From assembly GCA_903845195.1 (NCBI GenBank), contig CAIMWO010000094.1:62001-126000 (forward strand): a DNA stretch of 64,000 nucleotides, given 5' to 3'. The notes beneath the pieces were generated by a model that saw nothing but the letters and a program-made list of their open reading frames with translations, searched no databases and was not told the origin of the DNA. Position numbers and translations under genes: made by a program. How positions within the stretch are numbered: the first letter of the stretch is position 1; every line of letters starts with the position of its first letter. Of this stretch, positions 1 to 8,939 are shown one piece after another. Source of the DNA: an uncultured Phycisphaerales bacterium. GTDB lineage: Bacteria; Planctomycetota; Phycisphaerae; WQYP01.

Positions 1-776
1 GCGTAGAGTTTGCGGGGGATGCGGCCGGCGCGGGCGGCGTGGTAGCCGGATTGCCAGGCGTGGTTCATGGCCAGGGCCATGGCGAGGGGGTCTTTGGCGC
101 TGGCGATGGCGGTGTTGAGCAGGACGCCATCGACGCCGAGTTCCATGGCGGCGGAGACGTCGGAGGCGGTGCCGACGCCGGCGTCGACGATGATGGGGAA
201 GGTGGGATCGTTTTCCTTGAGTTGTTCGAGAATGATGCGGATGGCGTTGGGGTTCAGGACCCCCTGGCCGGAGCCGATGGGGGAGCCGGCGGGCATGATG
301 GCGGCGGCGCCGGCGTCCTTGAGGCGTTTGCAGAGCATGACATCATCGGAGCAGTAGACGAGGACTTTGAAGCCGTCGGCGACGAGGGTTTTGAGGGCGT
401 CGAGCGTGCCGAGGGGTTCGGGGAGGAGGGTCTTGGTGTCGCCGAGGCATTCGAGTTTGACCCATTCGGCGCCGCGGTAGCCGGAATGGGTGAGGAGTTC
501 GCGGCCGAGGCGGGCGATGCGGACGACGTCTTCGGCGTTAAAGCAGCCGGCGGTGTTGGGGAGGATGGTGAATTTTTTGGGGTCAATGTATTCGAGGATG
601 TTGCGGCCGGAGGATTTATCGAGGAGGCGTTCGCGGCGGACGGCCACGGTGACGCAATCGGCACCGGAGGCTTCGTGGCATTGCTGCATGAGTTCGAGGG
701 AGGCGTATTTGCCGGTGCCGACGATTAAACGTGAGGCTAATGTGTAGGGGCCGATTTGGAGGGGAGGGATGGTCAT
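1..776 (-). CDS. thiG: Thiazole synthase ThiG (C-terminus cut by window edge)
   Basis: ThiG condenses 1-deoxy-D-xylulose 5-phosphate, dehydroglycine and the sulfur carried on ThiS-thiocarboxylate to build the thiazole phosphate of thiamine in the cytoplasm. Translating the minus strand from the ATG at 776 gives at least 258 residues with family landmarks: LPNTAGC near residue 72, the WVKLE segment whose Lys (about residue 107) is expected to form the Schiff base, PAGSPIGSG and GVLLNTAI near the C-terminus, and [11 protein letters not shown] at the edge. The family is about 255-265 residues, so only a few residues are missing. thiS lies immediately upstream on the same strand, separated by a heptamer-repeat hairpin, which fits one thiamine operon. 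The ATG lacks a strong ribosome-binding site. Confidence 0.95.
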   Translation of the reverse strand, partial: MTIPPLQIGPYTLASRLIVGTGKYASLELMQQCHEASGADCVTVAVRRERLLDKSSGRNILEYIDPKKFTILPNTAGCFNAEDVVRIARLGRELLTHSGYRGAEWVKLECLGDTKTLLPEPLGTLDALKTLVADGFKVLVYCSDDVMLCKRLKDAGAAAIMPAGSPIGSGQGVLNPNAIRIILEQLKENDPTFPIIVDAGVGTASDVSAAMELGVDGVLLNTAIASAKDPLAMALAMNHAWQSGYHAARAGRIPRKLY

Positions 777-795
777 ATGCGGAGATTCCAAAAAA

Positions 796-872
796 CGATG
801 AACGTGGAACGATGAACGATGAAGACGGGGGACGATGGTTTCAGCGTTCATCGTTCCACGTTCAGCGTTTCG
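796..872. repeat. Heptamer repeat, inverted pair (GATGAAC / GTTCATC family)
   Basis: Between thiS and thiG there is a run of 7-base units of the type GATGAAC at 798-825, followed by a run of the complementary type GTTCATC at 839-867. The two runs form an imperfect inverted repeat able to fold into a hairpin of more than 20 bp. The right run ends just before the thiS stop codon. The same family recurs at 54184-54218 and 54925-54962. Confidence 0.85.
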
Positions 873-873
873 T

Positions 874-1074
874 CTAGCCGCCGCCGACGGCGACGACGAC
901 TTCGATTTTGTCGCCCGGGCACAGACGCGTGGATTCGTGTTCCTTGCGGAAGACGACTTCCTTGTTGCGTTCGACGGCATAGGCGGGGGTTTTGATTTCG
1001 CGGAGTTTGATGAGTCCGGCGACGGTGGTGCCGTCGGGGACTTCAAAATCACGACCGTTAAGGATGATCTTCAT
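874..1074 (-). CDS. thiS: Sulfur carrier protein ThiS
   Basis: A 66-residue ubiquitin-fold sulfur carrier that is adenylated and thiocarboxylated at its C-terminus and donates sulfur to ThiG. It begins [15 protein letters not shown], contains the usual TTVAGLI helix start and ends VVVAVGGG. The last residues are three glycines, where most ThiS end in two. The start at 1074 is chosen because the upstream extension is not ThiS-like and because a perfect TATAAT lies 6 nt before this ATG, suggesting a leaderless mRNA. thiG follows on the same strand; no activating thiF is visible in the window. Confidence 0.93.
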   Translation of the reverse strand: MKIILNGRDFEVPDGTTVAGLIKLREIKTPAYAVERNKEVVFRKEHESTRLCPGDKIEVVVAVGGG

Positions 1075-1080
1075 ACCGGG

Positions 1081-1109
1081 ATTATAGAGGATTGGCGGGC
1101 TGGACCAAA
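1081..1109 (-). promoter_or_regulatory. Promoter of thiS, probably leaderless
   Basis: The minus strand reads TATAAT at 1086-1081, exactly 6 nt before the thiS ATG, with TTTGGT 17 nt further upstream as a weak -35. Transcription would start at or within about one base of the start codon. No Shine-Dalgarno sequence precedes thiS. Confidence 0.6.
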
Positions 1110-1147
1110 GGGGCATGGCAAGGCATTCACACGAGTGCGAGCCCTCG

Positions 1148-2116
<969 letters not shown>

Positions 2117-2195
2117 GTACGACTCCCAAGAGATGTCGGTGGCATTGTACCGCAGCTTGAACCGAGCTCCATAGCGGGCGTATATTCTTTGCAAC

Positions 2196-2885
2196 ATGGA
2201 TGGACGTCATTACCGTGAATCGCAGAGGCGTTTGCGTTTGTTTGCCGGCGAGGCGAACCTGACGCCGGAGAAGGTGCAGAAGATCGTCACACCATTCATC
2301 GAGGAATGGAAGACGGTGAAGGTTCCTCATCGGAAGAAGGGTCGGCCAGCCATGAAGCCGCAATATACGCTGAGCGAATCGGCCATCACGGATCTGTCGG
2401 CACGCGTCCGGGTGATCGGGATGAACCTCAACAAGCAGGCGTTGAAGGGGATTCACTATCACACGGCGTTTCAGAAGCACATCGTGGCGCTGGCCGAGAC
2501 GTTCGATTGCCGCGGCTGGACGGAAAGTGCGGCGTTGTTTGAGGATCCCGAGGCGGCGGAGGAGCATGCGTTCGAGCGTGCGGGACGGGTGGATGCGATC
2601 TGGGCGCGGAATCGGGTGGCGGTGGCGATTTTTGAAATCGATTCGACAGTGAAGGCGCGGTCTTTTCAGAAGTTGAAGGAAGCCGAGGCGCCGCACAAAT
2701 TCTGGATTTATTTCGGGCGGGATGTGTGGGGCTTCCGGATGTTTTTGCAGAAGAACGATCCAGGGCGGGAGATCACGCCGATCTTGGTGCCGAGTACATT
2801 TGTACCAAGTTTCACGGACCAGCCGGGGCGGGTGGATGAGCCGGAAAGGGATGATCGGACTGCGCCGTGGGACTTGAGTGAGTGA
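2196..2885 (+). CDS. Hypothetical protein, possible PD-(D/E)XK-like nuclease core
   Basis: I do not recognise this 229-residue protein. The N-terminal third is basic and contains a short KKGRP AT-hook-like stretch. The C-terminal half has the pattern GRVDAIW, then VAIFEIDST, then a KL-containing helix and the strand FWIYFGRD. This spacing of an Asp strand and an acidic hydrophobic strand recalls PD-(D/E)XK nuclease folds, although the usual Lys is not in the expected place. A TATATT box at 2181-2186 lies 9 nt upstream of the ATG with no Shine-Dalgarno, so the mRNA may have almost no leader. It is divergent from the deacetylase gene. The function is open; the nuclease idea is weak inference. 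Confidence 0.7.
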   Translation: MDGRHYRESQRRLRLFAGEANLTPEKVQKIVTPFIEEWKTVKVPHRKKGRPAMKPQYTLSESAITDLSARVRVIGMNLNKQALKGIHYHTAFQKHIVALAETFDCRGWTESAALFEDPEAAEEHAFERAGRVDAIWARNRVAVAIFEIDSTVKARSFQKLKEAEAPHKFWIYFGRDVWGFRMFLQKNDPGREITPILVPSTFVPSFTDQPGRVDEPERDDRTAPWDLSE

Positions 2886-2893
2886 GAGCGTTG

Positions 2894-2928
2894 TCAGTGG
2901 CCAGTGGTGGCCAGTGATCAGCGGTGGG
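2894..2928. repeat. Heptamer repeat (CAGTGGC family)
   Basis: Five degenerate 7-base units related to CCAGTGG start 9 bases after the preceding stop codon. A related fragment (CCAGTGGCGAG) follows at about 2951. The rest of the 341-bp gap to 3226 holds a promoter-like TTGACA at 3011-3016 and the leader structures listed separately. The same family occurs in the opposite orientation at 20610-20661. Confidence 0.75.
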
Positions 2929-3101
2929 GGATATTTGCTGGTTGATGAGCGCCAGTGGCGAGAAATGGTCGAAGGTTTTTGGTATTTGGACAAAAAATCG
3001 TAAAATATATTTGACAATGGTGGGATTGGGTATAAGTTAGAAACGGAGAGAGCATCCCTATCTGACGCACATCAGTCCATCTATCTAGTACTAAAACAAC
3101 G

Positions 3102-3120
3102 ATGCGAACCACGTTCGCAT
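3102..3120 (+). promoter_or_regulatory. Perfect 8-bp hairpin upstream of PEP-CTERM gene
   Basis: ATGCGAAC at 3102-3109 and GTTCGCAT at 3113-3120 are perfect reverse complements around a 3-base loop. The element lies about 85 bases downstream of a TTGACA box (3011-3016) and TATAAG (3031-3036), whose 14-base spacing is short. It is therefore either a protein-binding operator or part of a long 5' leader. Confidence 0.55.
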
Positions 3121-3159
3121 TGTCATATCTTGGTCAGTTGTAAATATCGTGACATCCCG

Positions 3160-3220
3160 AGTGGAGAGAGGGACCGGCAGAAGAGAGATGGCCGGTTTTG
3201 GTTCTCTTTTCACTGGAGGG
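3160..3220 (+). promoter_or_regulatory. Long leader hairpin abutting the ribosome-binding site
   Basis: AGTGGAGAGAG (3160-3170) pairs with CTCTTTTCACT (3204-3214) over all 11 positions, counting G-U pairs, and ACCGGC (3173-3178) pairs with GCCGGT (3191-3196) inside it. GGAGGG follows at 3215-3220 and the ATG at 3227. A hairpin ending directly against the Shine-Dalgarno is a plausible translational switch or mRNA stabiliser. No known riboswitch class was recognised. Confidence 0.6.
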
Positions 3221-3226
3221 TCGTCT

Positions 3227-3913
3227 ATGGTTTCTTGCGCGCGAATTCCTTTCTTAGCGTTGCTGGGCGGGATTTCGATTCTGACGATCGGAGGGGGTGC
3301 GGTGCAGGCAGGGCCCATCCCCACGGTCATTGGAGGCGGAAGCAATCAAATCACAGTTGACAACGGCTTGGTTACAGTGACCGTTGCAGATAATCACGAG
3401 CAACCTATCAGTAGCAGCGCGGGAACGGATAACGTAACCGGCGTGGTCGTGCAGTTCGTCAATTATTGGACATCGTGGAGCGATAATCCTCCTCTATATG
3501 GCAATATCGGCTCCGTCCTCAGTGTGGGTCCGGGTGGTCCAGGCACGATTACGTTTACTGCACCGGCAGGCTTTGTGGTGGTGATTGACTCCATCGATCT
3601 GGTCGGATCGGACGGGCATGGCTCCAATTTGATTCCGGATCTTGTTGTCGGCACGTTCCACGGCACCAACCTCTCCTTCAATGCGCCGACGCACTATACG
3701 TTGTCGTCGTCGTCATCGCCGGTATCGTTTTCTGCCGGCCAAACGACGGGCGCGGTGGTGTCGGTAGTCTTCACCGATCCGACTGGCGACTACGGATGGG
3801 AAGGCATCAATAACATCACATTTCACACGGTTCAGACTCCGGAACCGGCGAGTTTATCGTTGCTGGCGATCGGCGGCGCGGCGCTGATGATTCGGCGGCG
3901 GAGGAAGGCGTAA
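3227..3913 (+). CDS. PEP-CTERM sorting domain protein
   Basis: An exported 228-residue protein expected to be processed by an exosortase and released or anchored at the cell surface. It has an N-terminal signal peptide (hydrophobic stretch from FLALLGGISILTIGGG to a VQA-G cleavage region), a beta-rich, Gly/Ser/Thr-rich body, and the diagnostic C-terminus: TPEPASLSLLAIGG followed by a hydrophobic helix and IRRRRKA. The start at 3227 is chosen because GGAGGG lies 6 nt upstream and the signal peptide begins there; the frame is open further upstream. It is monocistronic, with a structured leader before it and an intrinsic terminator behind. The molecular role is unknown. A second PEP-CTERM protein lies at 55.1-55.7 kb; no exosortase gene is in the window. 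Confidence 0.9.
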   Translation: MVSCARIPFLALLGGISILTIGGGAVQAGPIPTVIGGGSNQITVDNGLVTVTVADNHEQPISSSAGTDNVTGVVVQFVNYWTSWSDNPPLYGNIGSVLSVGPGGPGTITFTAPAGFVVVIDSIDLVGSDGHGSNLIPDLVVGTFHGTNLSFNAPTHYTLSSSSSPVSFSAGQTTGAVVSVVFTDPTGDYGWEGINNITFHTVQTPEPASLSLLAIGGAALMIRRRRKA

Positions 3914-3943
3914 CGTAGACTGTGGGTGCTTTCGAAAGTGGGG

Positions 3944-3980
3944 GCGGGCGGCTTGTGGGAGCCGCCTGCTTCTTTTTTTT
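3944..3980 (+). terminator. Intrinsic terminator of the PEP-CTERM gene
   Basis: GCGGGCGGCT (3944-3953) pairs with AGCCGCCTGC (3960-3969) with one G-U pair, and a tract of eight T follows. It begins 30 bases after the stop codon. Confidence 0.88.
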
Positions 3981-4065
3981 GCGCGAGGAGTTGGCGTGAG
4001 GGTTGGCAATAGAAGTCGAGTGCAACGCGCTTTGTCGGCCCGAATAATGGGGGATGTCTCGTAGG

Positions 4066-5148
4066 CTATTGGTCGACGTGGGTACGGACGTTTTCGGATG
4101 TGACCGGGGAAATAACGCCGCGTTCGGTGACGATGGCGTGGATGAGCTTGTGGGGGGTGACGTCGAAGGCGGGATTGTAGACCTTGATGTCGGGGGGAGC
4201 GGTGCGTGTGCCGAAGAGCGAGGTGACTTCTTCGGCGGGGCGCTGTTCGATGGGAATTTGCTCGCCGGTAGGGAGGGTGAGGTCGAAGGTGCTGCAGGGA
4301 GCGACGACGATGAGCGGGATCTTGTGGATGTGGGCGAGTTGCGCCACGCCGTAGGTTCCGATCTTGTTAGCGGTGTCGCCGTTGGCGGCGATGCGATCGG
4401 CGCCGACGAGTATCACATCGATTTTTTTCTGCTGCATCACCAGTGCCGCCATGGAGTCGCAGATGAGCGTCACATCGACGCCGGCGGCCTGGAGTTCCCA
4501 GGCGGTCAGGCGGGCGCCCTGGAGGAGCGGGCGGGTTTCATCGGCAAAGACCTGGAACTTGCGCCCGCGGCGATGGGCTTCGTATACCAGCGCCAGCGCC
4601 GTGCCATGATCGGAAGTGGCCAGGCCGCCGGCATTGCAGTGCGTAAGCACGCCGCCGTCCTCGGGGATGAAGTGCTGTCCGTGCTTGCCGATGGCGAGGC
4701 ATTTTTCGGCGTCTTCGGTGCAGATGGCGTTGGCTTCGGAAAGCAGGCGCTTGACCAGTTGGCGTACGCCGATGCCGCGCTCGGTGATGGCGATGCGCGT
4801 CATCTGGTCGATGGACCATTCGAGGTTGACGGCGGTAGGCCGGCTGGTCAGGATGTAGGCGCCGGAAGTCTGGATGACATCGATCAATGCCGCGGACTGC
4901 GAGGCGGGCGAAACGGTGCGTGCGGCCAGGAAGATGCCGTAGGCGGCGGCAATGCCGATGGCCGGCGCGCCGCGAATGGCCAGGGTGCGAATAGCCTGCC
5001 AGACTTCCTCGGTAGTGGTGAGTTTGAGGACGACGACTTCGGTGGGGAGTTTTCGTTGGTCGAGGATTTCCAGATGGCCGCTCACTCCGCCGACCCAATG
5101 GATCGTCGGCGGACGATGGCGGGGCGATTTGGGATTCTCGGTGTTCAT
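4066..5148 (-). CDS. mtnA: Methylthioribose-1-phosphate isomerase
   Basis: MtnA isomerises 5-methylthioribose 1-phosphate to 5-methylthioribulose 1-phosphate in the methionine salvage pathway. The 360-residue product has the full set of eIF2B-like isomerase motifs: RGAPAIGIAAAYG, THCNAGGLAT with the catalytic Cys, ADETRPLLQGARLTAWEL, ILVGADRIAANGD with the catalytic Asp, NKIGTYGVA and PLIVVAPCSTFD. Length is normal for the family. It starts 12 nt after the stop of the DegT aminotransferase gene on the same strand, so the two are probably cotranscribed. The preceding pathway enzyme, mtnP, is encoded separately at 34-35 kb. Confidence 0.96.
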   Translation of the reverse strand: MNTENPKSPRHRPPTIHWVGGVSGHLEILDQRKLPTEVVVLKLTTTEEVWQAIRTLAIRGAPAIGIAAAYGIFLAARTVSPASQSAALIDVIQTSGAYILTSRPTAVNLEWSIDQMTRIAITERGIGVRQLVKRLLSEANAICTEDAEKCLAIGKHGQHFIPEDGGVLTHCNAGGLATSDHGTALALVYEAHRRGRKFQVFADETRPLLQGARLTAWELQAAGVDVTLICDSMAALVMQQKKIDVILVGADRIAANGDTANKIGTYGVAQLAHIHKIPLIVVAPCSTFDLTLPTGEQIPIEQRPAEEVTSLFGTRTAPPDIKVYNPAFDVTPHKLIHAIVTERGVISPVTSENVRTHVDQ

Positions 5149-5160
5149 GGCGACCGGCGC

Positions 5161-6315
5161 TTATTTGTAGAAAGCCAGGATCACGTCGGCGACGCGTTGA
5201 ATCTGGCTGTCCGTCAATTCGGGGAAAACGGGCAGGGCAAGAACTTCTTCGCAGGCCTTCTCCGTCTGCGGGAACGCCCCGCGCTTATATCCCAGATCGG
5301 CAAAACAAGCCTGCAGGTGCAGTCCCTTGGGATAAAAGATATTGCAGCCTACCCCGTTTTGGGTGAGATGATCGCGGAGCGCATCGCGCCGGGGCACGCG
5401 GATGACGTACTGGTGATAGACGTGATAGACGCCCGGGGCGGCATACGGGGGCACGATATCGGTACCGGAGAAGCGGCTGTCGTAGTAGGCGGCGATGGCG
5501 CGCCGGCGATCGTGCCAGCGGTCCAGGTAACGCAATTTCACGTCGAGGACGGCCGCCTGGATGGCGTCCATGCGGAAATTTCCGCCGACGAATTCATGGT
5601 TATAGCGAGAAGTTTCACCATGTTGCCGGGTCTGGCGGAACCGTTGGGCGAGTTTTTCGCCGCGTGTGACGAGTGCCCCGGCATCCCCCGCGGCGCCAAG
5701 ATTTTTCGTGGGATAGAAGCTCAGGCAGGCACAGCGTGCGTTTTCGGCGATCTGTTTGCCGTGGGGGTCCTTGGCGCCAATACTTTGGGCGGCGTCTTCG
5801 ATGATGTCGAGTCCGTGGCGGCAGGCAATATCCGCGAGTTTGGCGGTATCGCCCATTTGGCCGTAGAGATGCACCGGAACGATGGCCTTGGTGTTCTTCG
5901 TGATGGCCGCTTCGACGAGCGAATAGTCGAGCAGGAAGGTCTTGGGATCAATATCGACGAAGACCGGCCGGGCGCCGGCGCGGCTGATGCAACCGGCGGT
6001 GGCGAAGAATGTGAATGGGGTGGTGATAACTTCGTGTCCGTGGCCAATGCCCAAGGCCATGTGGGCGGCGAGAATTGCATCGGTGCCGCTGGAAATCGCC
6101 ACCACCTGGGCGCCGAGTTTCTTGCCGAGATGGTCTTCGAAGCGTCCGATGAACGGACCGCTGGCGGCGCCGCTGGTGTACTGCTGGCTGTCGAGAACTT
6201 CCTTGATGGCCGCCTCCACCTCATTGCGAATGACCTGCCATTGCGTGGCAAGTTCGAAGAGCGGAACGGGCTTGTGAGCCGGTGCGGAGCCGGTCGTGGA
6301 ATGCGCTTGCGTCAT
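5161..6315 (-). CDS. DegT/DnrJ/EryC1/StrS family aminotransferase
   Basis: A PLP-dependent sugar aminotransferase that transfers an amino group to a nucleotide-linked keto-sugar, typically for surface polysaccharides or glycans. The 384 residues contain VPLFELATQWQ at the start, SSGTDAILAA, the PLP-binding DIIEDAAQSIGA, and SFYPTKNLGAAGDAG with the Schiff-base Lys. FRMDAIQAAVL and the C-terminal LPVFPELTDSQI are also typical. The start at 6315 is preceded by GAGGAGA at good spacing and matches family N-termini; the frame is open to 6456. mtnA follows 12 nt downstream. No other sugar-nucleotide genes are adjacent, so the exact substrate is unknown. Confidence 0.92.
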   Translation of the reverse strand: MTQAHSTTGSAPAHKPVPLFELATQWQVIRNEVEAAIKEVLDSQQYTSGAASGPFIGRFEDHLGKKLGAQVVAISSGTDAILAAHMALGIGHGHEVITTPFTFFATAGCISRAGARPVFVDIDPKTFLLDYSLVEAAITKNTKAIVPVHLYGQMGDTAKLADIACRHGLDIIEDAAQSIGAKDPHGKQIAENARCACLSFYPTKNLGAAGDAGALVTRGEKLAQRFRQTRQHGETSRYNHEFVGGNFRMDAIQAAVLDVKLRYLDRWHDRRRAIAAYYDSRFSGTDIVPPYAAPGVYHVYHQYVIRVPRRDALRDHLTQNGVGCNIFYPKGLHLQACFADLGYKRGAFPQTEKACEEVLALPVFPELTDSQIQRVADVILAFYK

Positions 6316-6561
6316 GCGTGAGATCTCCTCAAGCGTCCATCGTAAGGCGACTGTGGGCGTAAGTAAATTCGGACGCTGGGTGGCGCGGTGTGATCGTGGA
6401 GATTCTCGGACATCGCCGGCGGGAGGATTTCTTCGCAGGCACCTCTTGCGCGGCACTCTCCCTCATGTGCGAATTCGGCCGGTTCCGAAAACTCCTGCAA
6501 AACTCCTCCGCCGCGGCTACCGATAATCCACCCGTAGAGACACGCTGTAACGGGACCCTGC

Positions 6562-8451
6562 ATGTCGCAACGCCAAGCCATTATGGAGCAACTGATTCGC
6601 TCGAAGAATCAGGCCGTCGAACGGACGATTGAACTCGTCTTTGCGCACGGCACGCTGGACGAACAGCGCGAGCTTGCCGAGGTGTTGCTCAAGCGCAACA
6701 ACCGTGCGGGATGGGTGGCGCTCATTCGCAGTTTTGACCGGCTGGACGATTCGATCAAAGCATGGCTCGTCGAGCGGCCGAAGGATTTGTTCGGCCCGCT
6801 GTCGGAATCGATGCAGAACTCCACCGGACCGGCGCGGGAAAACGTCATTCGGATCGTGCGCCACTGTGCGGAAGTCCGGCTGGTGTACCTGCTGGCCGAA
6901 TCGCTGATGGACAGCCGCACGGATGTGCGGGAGCTGGCGGGGAAATCCCTGCTGGAAGCGGTCCACCGGTACCACGCGCAGCGTCTGGAACGCATGACGG
7001 GCGAAATCGAGCACGATCCGGAAGAGGTCGTGCAATTGCGGCGGGCGATCGATTTTTCATTGCGGCAATATCGCACGCATCGCCAGGCCTCGGCCGTCAA
7101 CGCAGCGTTGATTTTCGAGCGTCAGCAGGACAGCCAGACGTGGGCCTATTTCCAGGACACTTACGATGATCTGACGCGTTGCGCCACGACGATACTGCGG
7201 GCGCCCAAGGATCCAGCCCTTGCCGCCGCCACATTGCTGGCGCTCGGCTCGCCGCTCAAACCGGCAGCCATGGCGGGCGTTTCCGGGGCGGAAGAACCGG
7301 AGCTTTGCCAGGCGCTGGCCAGCGAATCTTACCGGCTGATCGACCCGGTTCTGCGTGAAGTCGCCGCGGGCATCCCGCATCTCAAGATGATGGCTTCGAC
7401 CAAACGTGAAGCGGCGTGGAACGGCGCCAACTGGACTGCCTGGTTGCGGATGATCGACTGCGTCGGGCTGCCCGCAACGCAGCGGCTGGTATGGCTTCAG
7501 AAGATGCTGGAGCAAGCGTGCGCGGAGCCGGAAATGACCGCGTGGCGTCTGGCGATTATGCGTTCGCTGGCGGAAACGGGCCTGCCCGAGGCGTTCAAGA
7601 CGATTTTGCCGCTGGGTACGGACCCGGACGAGCGTGTGGCGCGCTGTGCGGCGCGATACCTGCTGAGCCGGCGCCAGGCAAACTGGCGCGAGCACGCCGC
7701 GGTTCTGCTGAAAAGTCCGCACCTGTCCGTCCGCCGGATGGTCTCGATGGATAGCACAGGCAACGAGGATTTCGGAAAACTGTGGCACGAATACCCGAAG
7801 CTTCCGCCGGCTGTCCAGTACTCCGCGGCGCGGGAAACGTCCGCCAACGATGAACAGTTCATTACGCAACTCAAGGCCAAACTGGCCAGCGCGCAGGTTG
7901 CGGATGTGGCCCAGGGGCTCAAAATGGCCGGGGGTTTGCTGGATGTCTCGGCCTATCGCGGGCAGCTGATTGCACTCTGCGGTCATGCGGATCCGCGTAT
8001 CTCCAGTCTGGCGGTCAAGCTGATCGGCCGCCTCGATGATCCGAAGTTGCGCGACCTTCTGGAGGCCGCGGCCCATCACGCCGATCCGCGGGTGCGGGCC
8101 AACGCGGTCGAATCGATGGAATCGCTGCACATTGCCGATCGATCGCAAGAGGTGCTGAAGATGATCAACTCGCGGCATAACCGCGAGCGGGCCAATGCGA
8201 TCAAGGCCATCAGCCAGTTCGACTTTTCGACCGCGCGCGAATGCCTGGCGAAGATGCTGGGGGACTCCAATCCGCTGCACCGCATCTCGGCACTGTGGGT
8301 GGTCAACGAATTGAATCTGCTGGAAATTGTCCGGCAGACCAACTCGATGGCCCGGCGCGATCCCAACGCGCGCGTCCGCAAGCGCGCCTCCGAGATGCTC
8401 GACTCGATCAATGCGCCCCTCAATATCTCCGCAGGTGAGGGCGATTCATGA
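6562..8451 (+). CDS. HEAT-repeat protein
   Basis: A 629-residue, almost entirely alpha-helical protein built of degenerate HEAT/Armadillo-type helical pairs, clearest in the last 250 residues (LCGHADPRISSLAVKLIGRL, then HADPRVRANAVESMESL, then the RANAIKAIS segment). There is no signal peptide, so it is probably a cytoplasmic scaffold for protein-protein contacts. Its stop overlaps the start of the next gene by 4 bp, which implies translational coupling to the small membrane protein; together they may form a membrane-tethered complex. No enzymatic motif is visible and no specific function is assigned. The start lacks a strong ribosome-binding site. Confidence 0.82.
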   Translation: MSQRQAIMEQLIRSKNQAVERTIELVFAHGTLDEQRELAEVLLKRNNRAGWVALIRSFDRLDDSIKAWLVERPKDLFGPLSESMQNSTGPARENVIRIVRHCAEVRLVYLLAESLMDSRTDVRELAGKSLLEAVHRYHAQRLERMTGEIEHDPEEVVQLRRAIDFSLRQYRTHRQASAVNAALIFERQQDSQTWAYFQDTYDDLTRCATTILRAPKDPALAAATLLALGSPLKPAAMAGVSGAEEPELCQALASESYRLIDPVLREVAAGIPHLKMMASTKREAAWNGANWTAWLRMIDCVGLPATQRLVWLQKMLEQACAEPEMTAWRLAIMRSLAETGLPEAFKTILPLGTDPDERVARCAARYLLSRRQANWREHAAVLLKSPHLSVRRMVSMDSTGNEDFGKLWHEYPKLPPAVQYSAARETSANDEQFITQLKAKLASAQVADVAQGLKMAGGLLDVSAYRGQLIALCGHADPRISSLAVKLIGRLDDPKLRDLLEAAAHHADPRVRANAVESMESLHIADRSQEVLKMINSRHNRERANAIKAISQFDFSTARECLAKMLGDSNPLHRISALWVVNELNLLEIVRQTNSMARRDPNARVRKRASEMLDSINAPLNISAGEGDS

Positions 8452-8936
8452 ACGAATCCACGGCCAAGCTCATTCAGAAGTTCGCCGAACTGCCGCCCTG
8501 GGAGGATCCGCCCGAGCCGGTTAAGACGCCACCAAAATCGCCCCTCTCCTTTTCGGATCTGCAGGAAGGCTTGCGATCGGCCAACAACGGCGATGATTCG
8601 TCGCTGCGCAACGGACTGCTGATCATCATGGGACTGATCATCATCCTGGCGATCGTTCTGCATTACCGGCAGCGTCGCAAGACGGCCGGGCCGCCGGATT
8701 CGACAGGCAAACTGGGGTGGGAGCTTTCGCGGCTGATCAAATTTCCGTTCGGCACGCGGATGCTGCTCTGGTGGGTGGCGCGCACCACGCAGACGCCGTT
8801 TGCGGCGCTGCTGATCAGCCGCTCGCTTTTCGATAATTGCGTTCAACAATGGTCGCTGCAGCCGACGTTTTCGCTGGCCCGCCGCTGGGGGAAGGCCCGC
8901 CTCGAAAGCCTCAAGCCGGTGCTGTTCGCGTCCTGA
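8448..8936 (+). CDS. Hypothetical single-pass membrane protein
   Basis: A 162-residue protein not recognised from any family. About 55 polar, proline-rich residues precede one clear transmembrane segment (GLLIIMGLIIILAIVLHY, about residues 56-73), then a basic linker and an amphipathic C-terminal half rich in Trp, Leu and Arg. The start overlaps the stop of the HEAT-repeat gene as ATGA, so the two are almost certainly expressed together. It may act as a membrane anchor for the HEAT protein; this is inference from coupling only. Confidence 0.75.
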   Translation: MNESTAKLIQKFAELPPWEDPPEPVKTPPKSPLSFSDLQEGLRSANNGDDSSLRNGLLIIMGLIIILAIVLHYRQRRKTAGPPDSTGKLGWELSRLIKFPFGTRMLLWWVARTTQTPFAALLISRSLFDNCVQQWSLQPTFSLARRWGKARLESLKPVLFAS

Positions 8937-8939
8937 CGC

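Noticed and set aside
4054-6321. A 755-residue open frame on the plus strand across mtnA and the aminotransferase
   Set aside because: It is a shadow of two well-supported minus-strand genes with complete motifs; the translation is low-complexity and Gly/Asp-rich.
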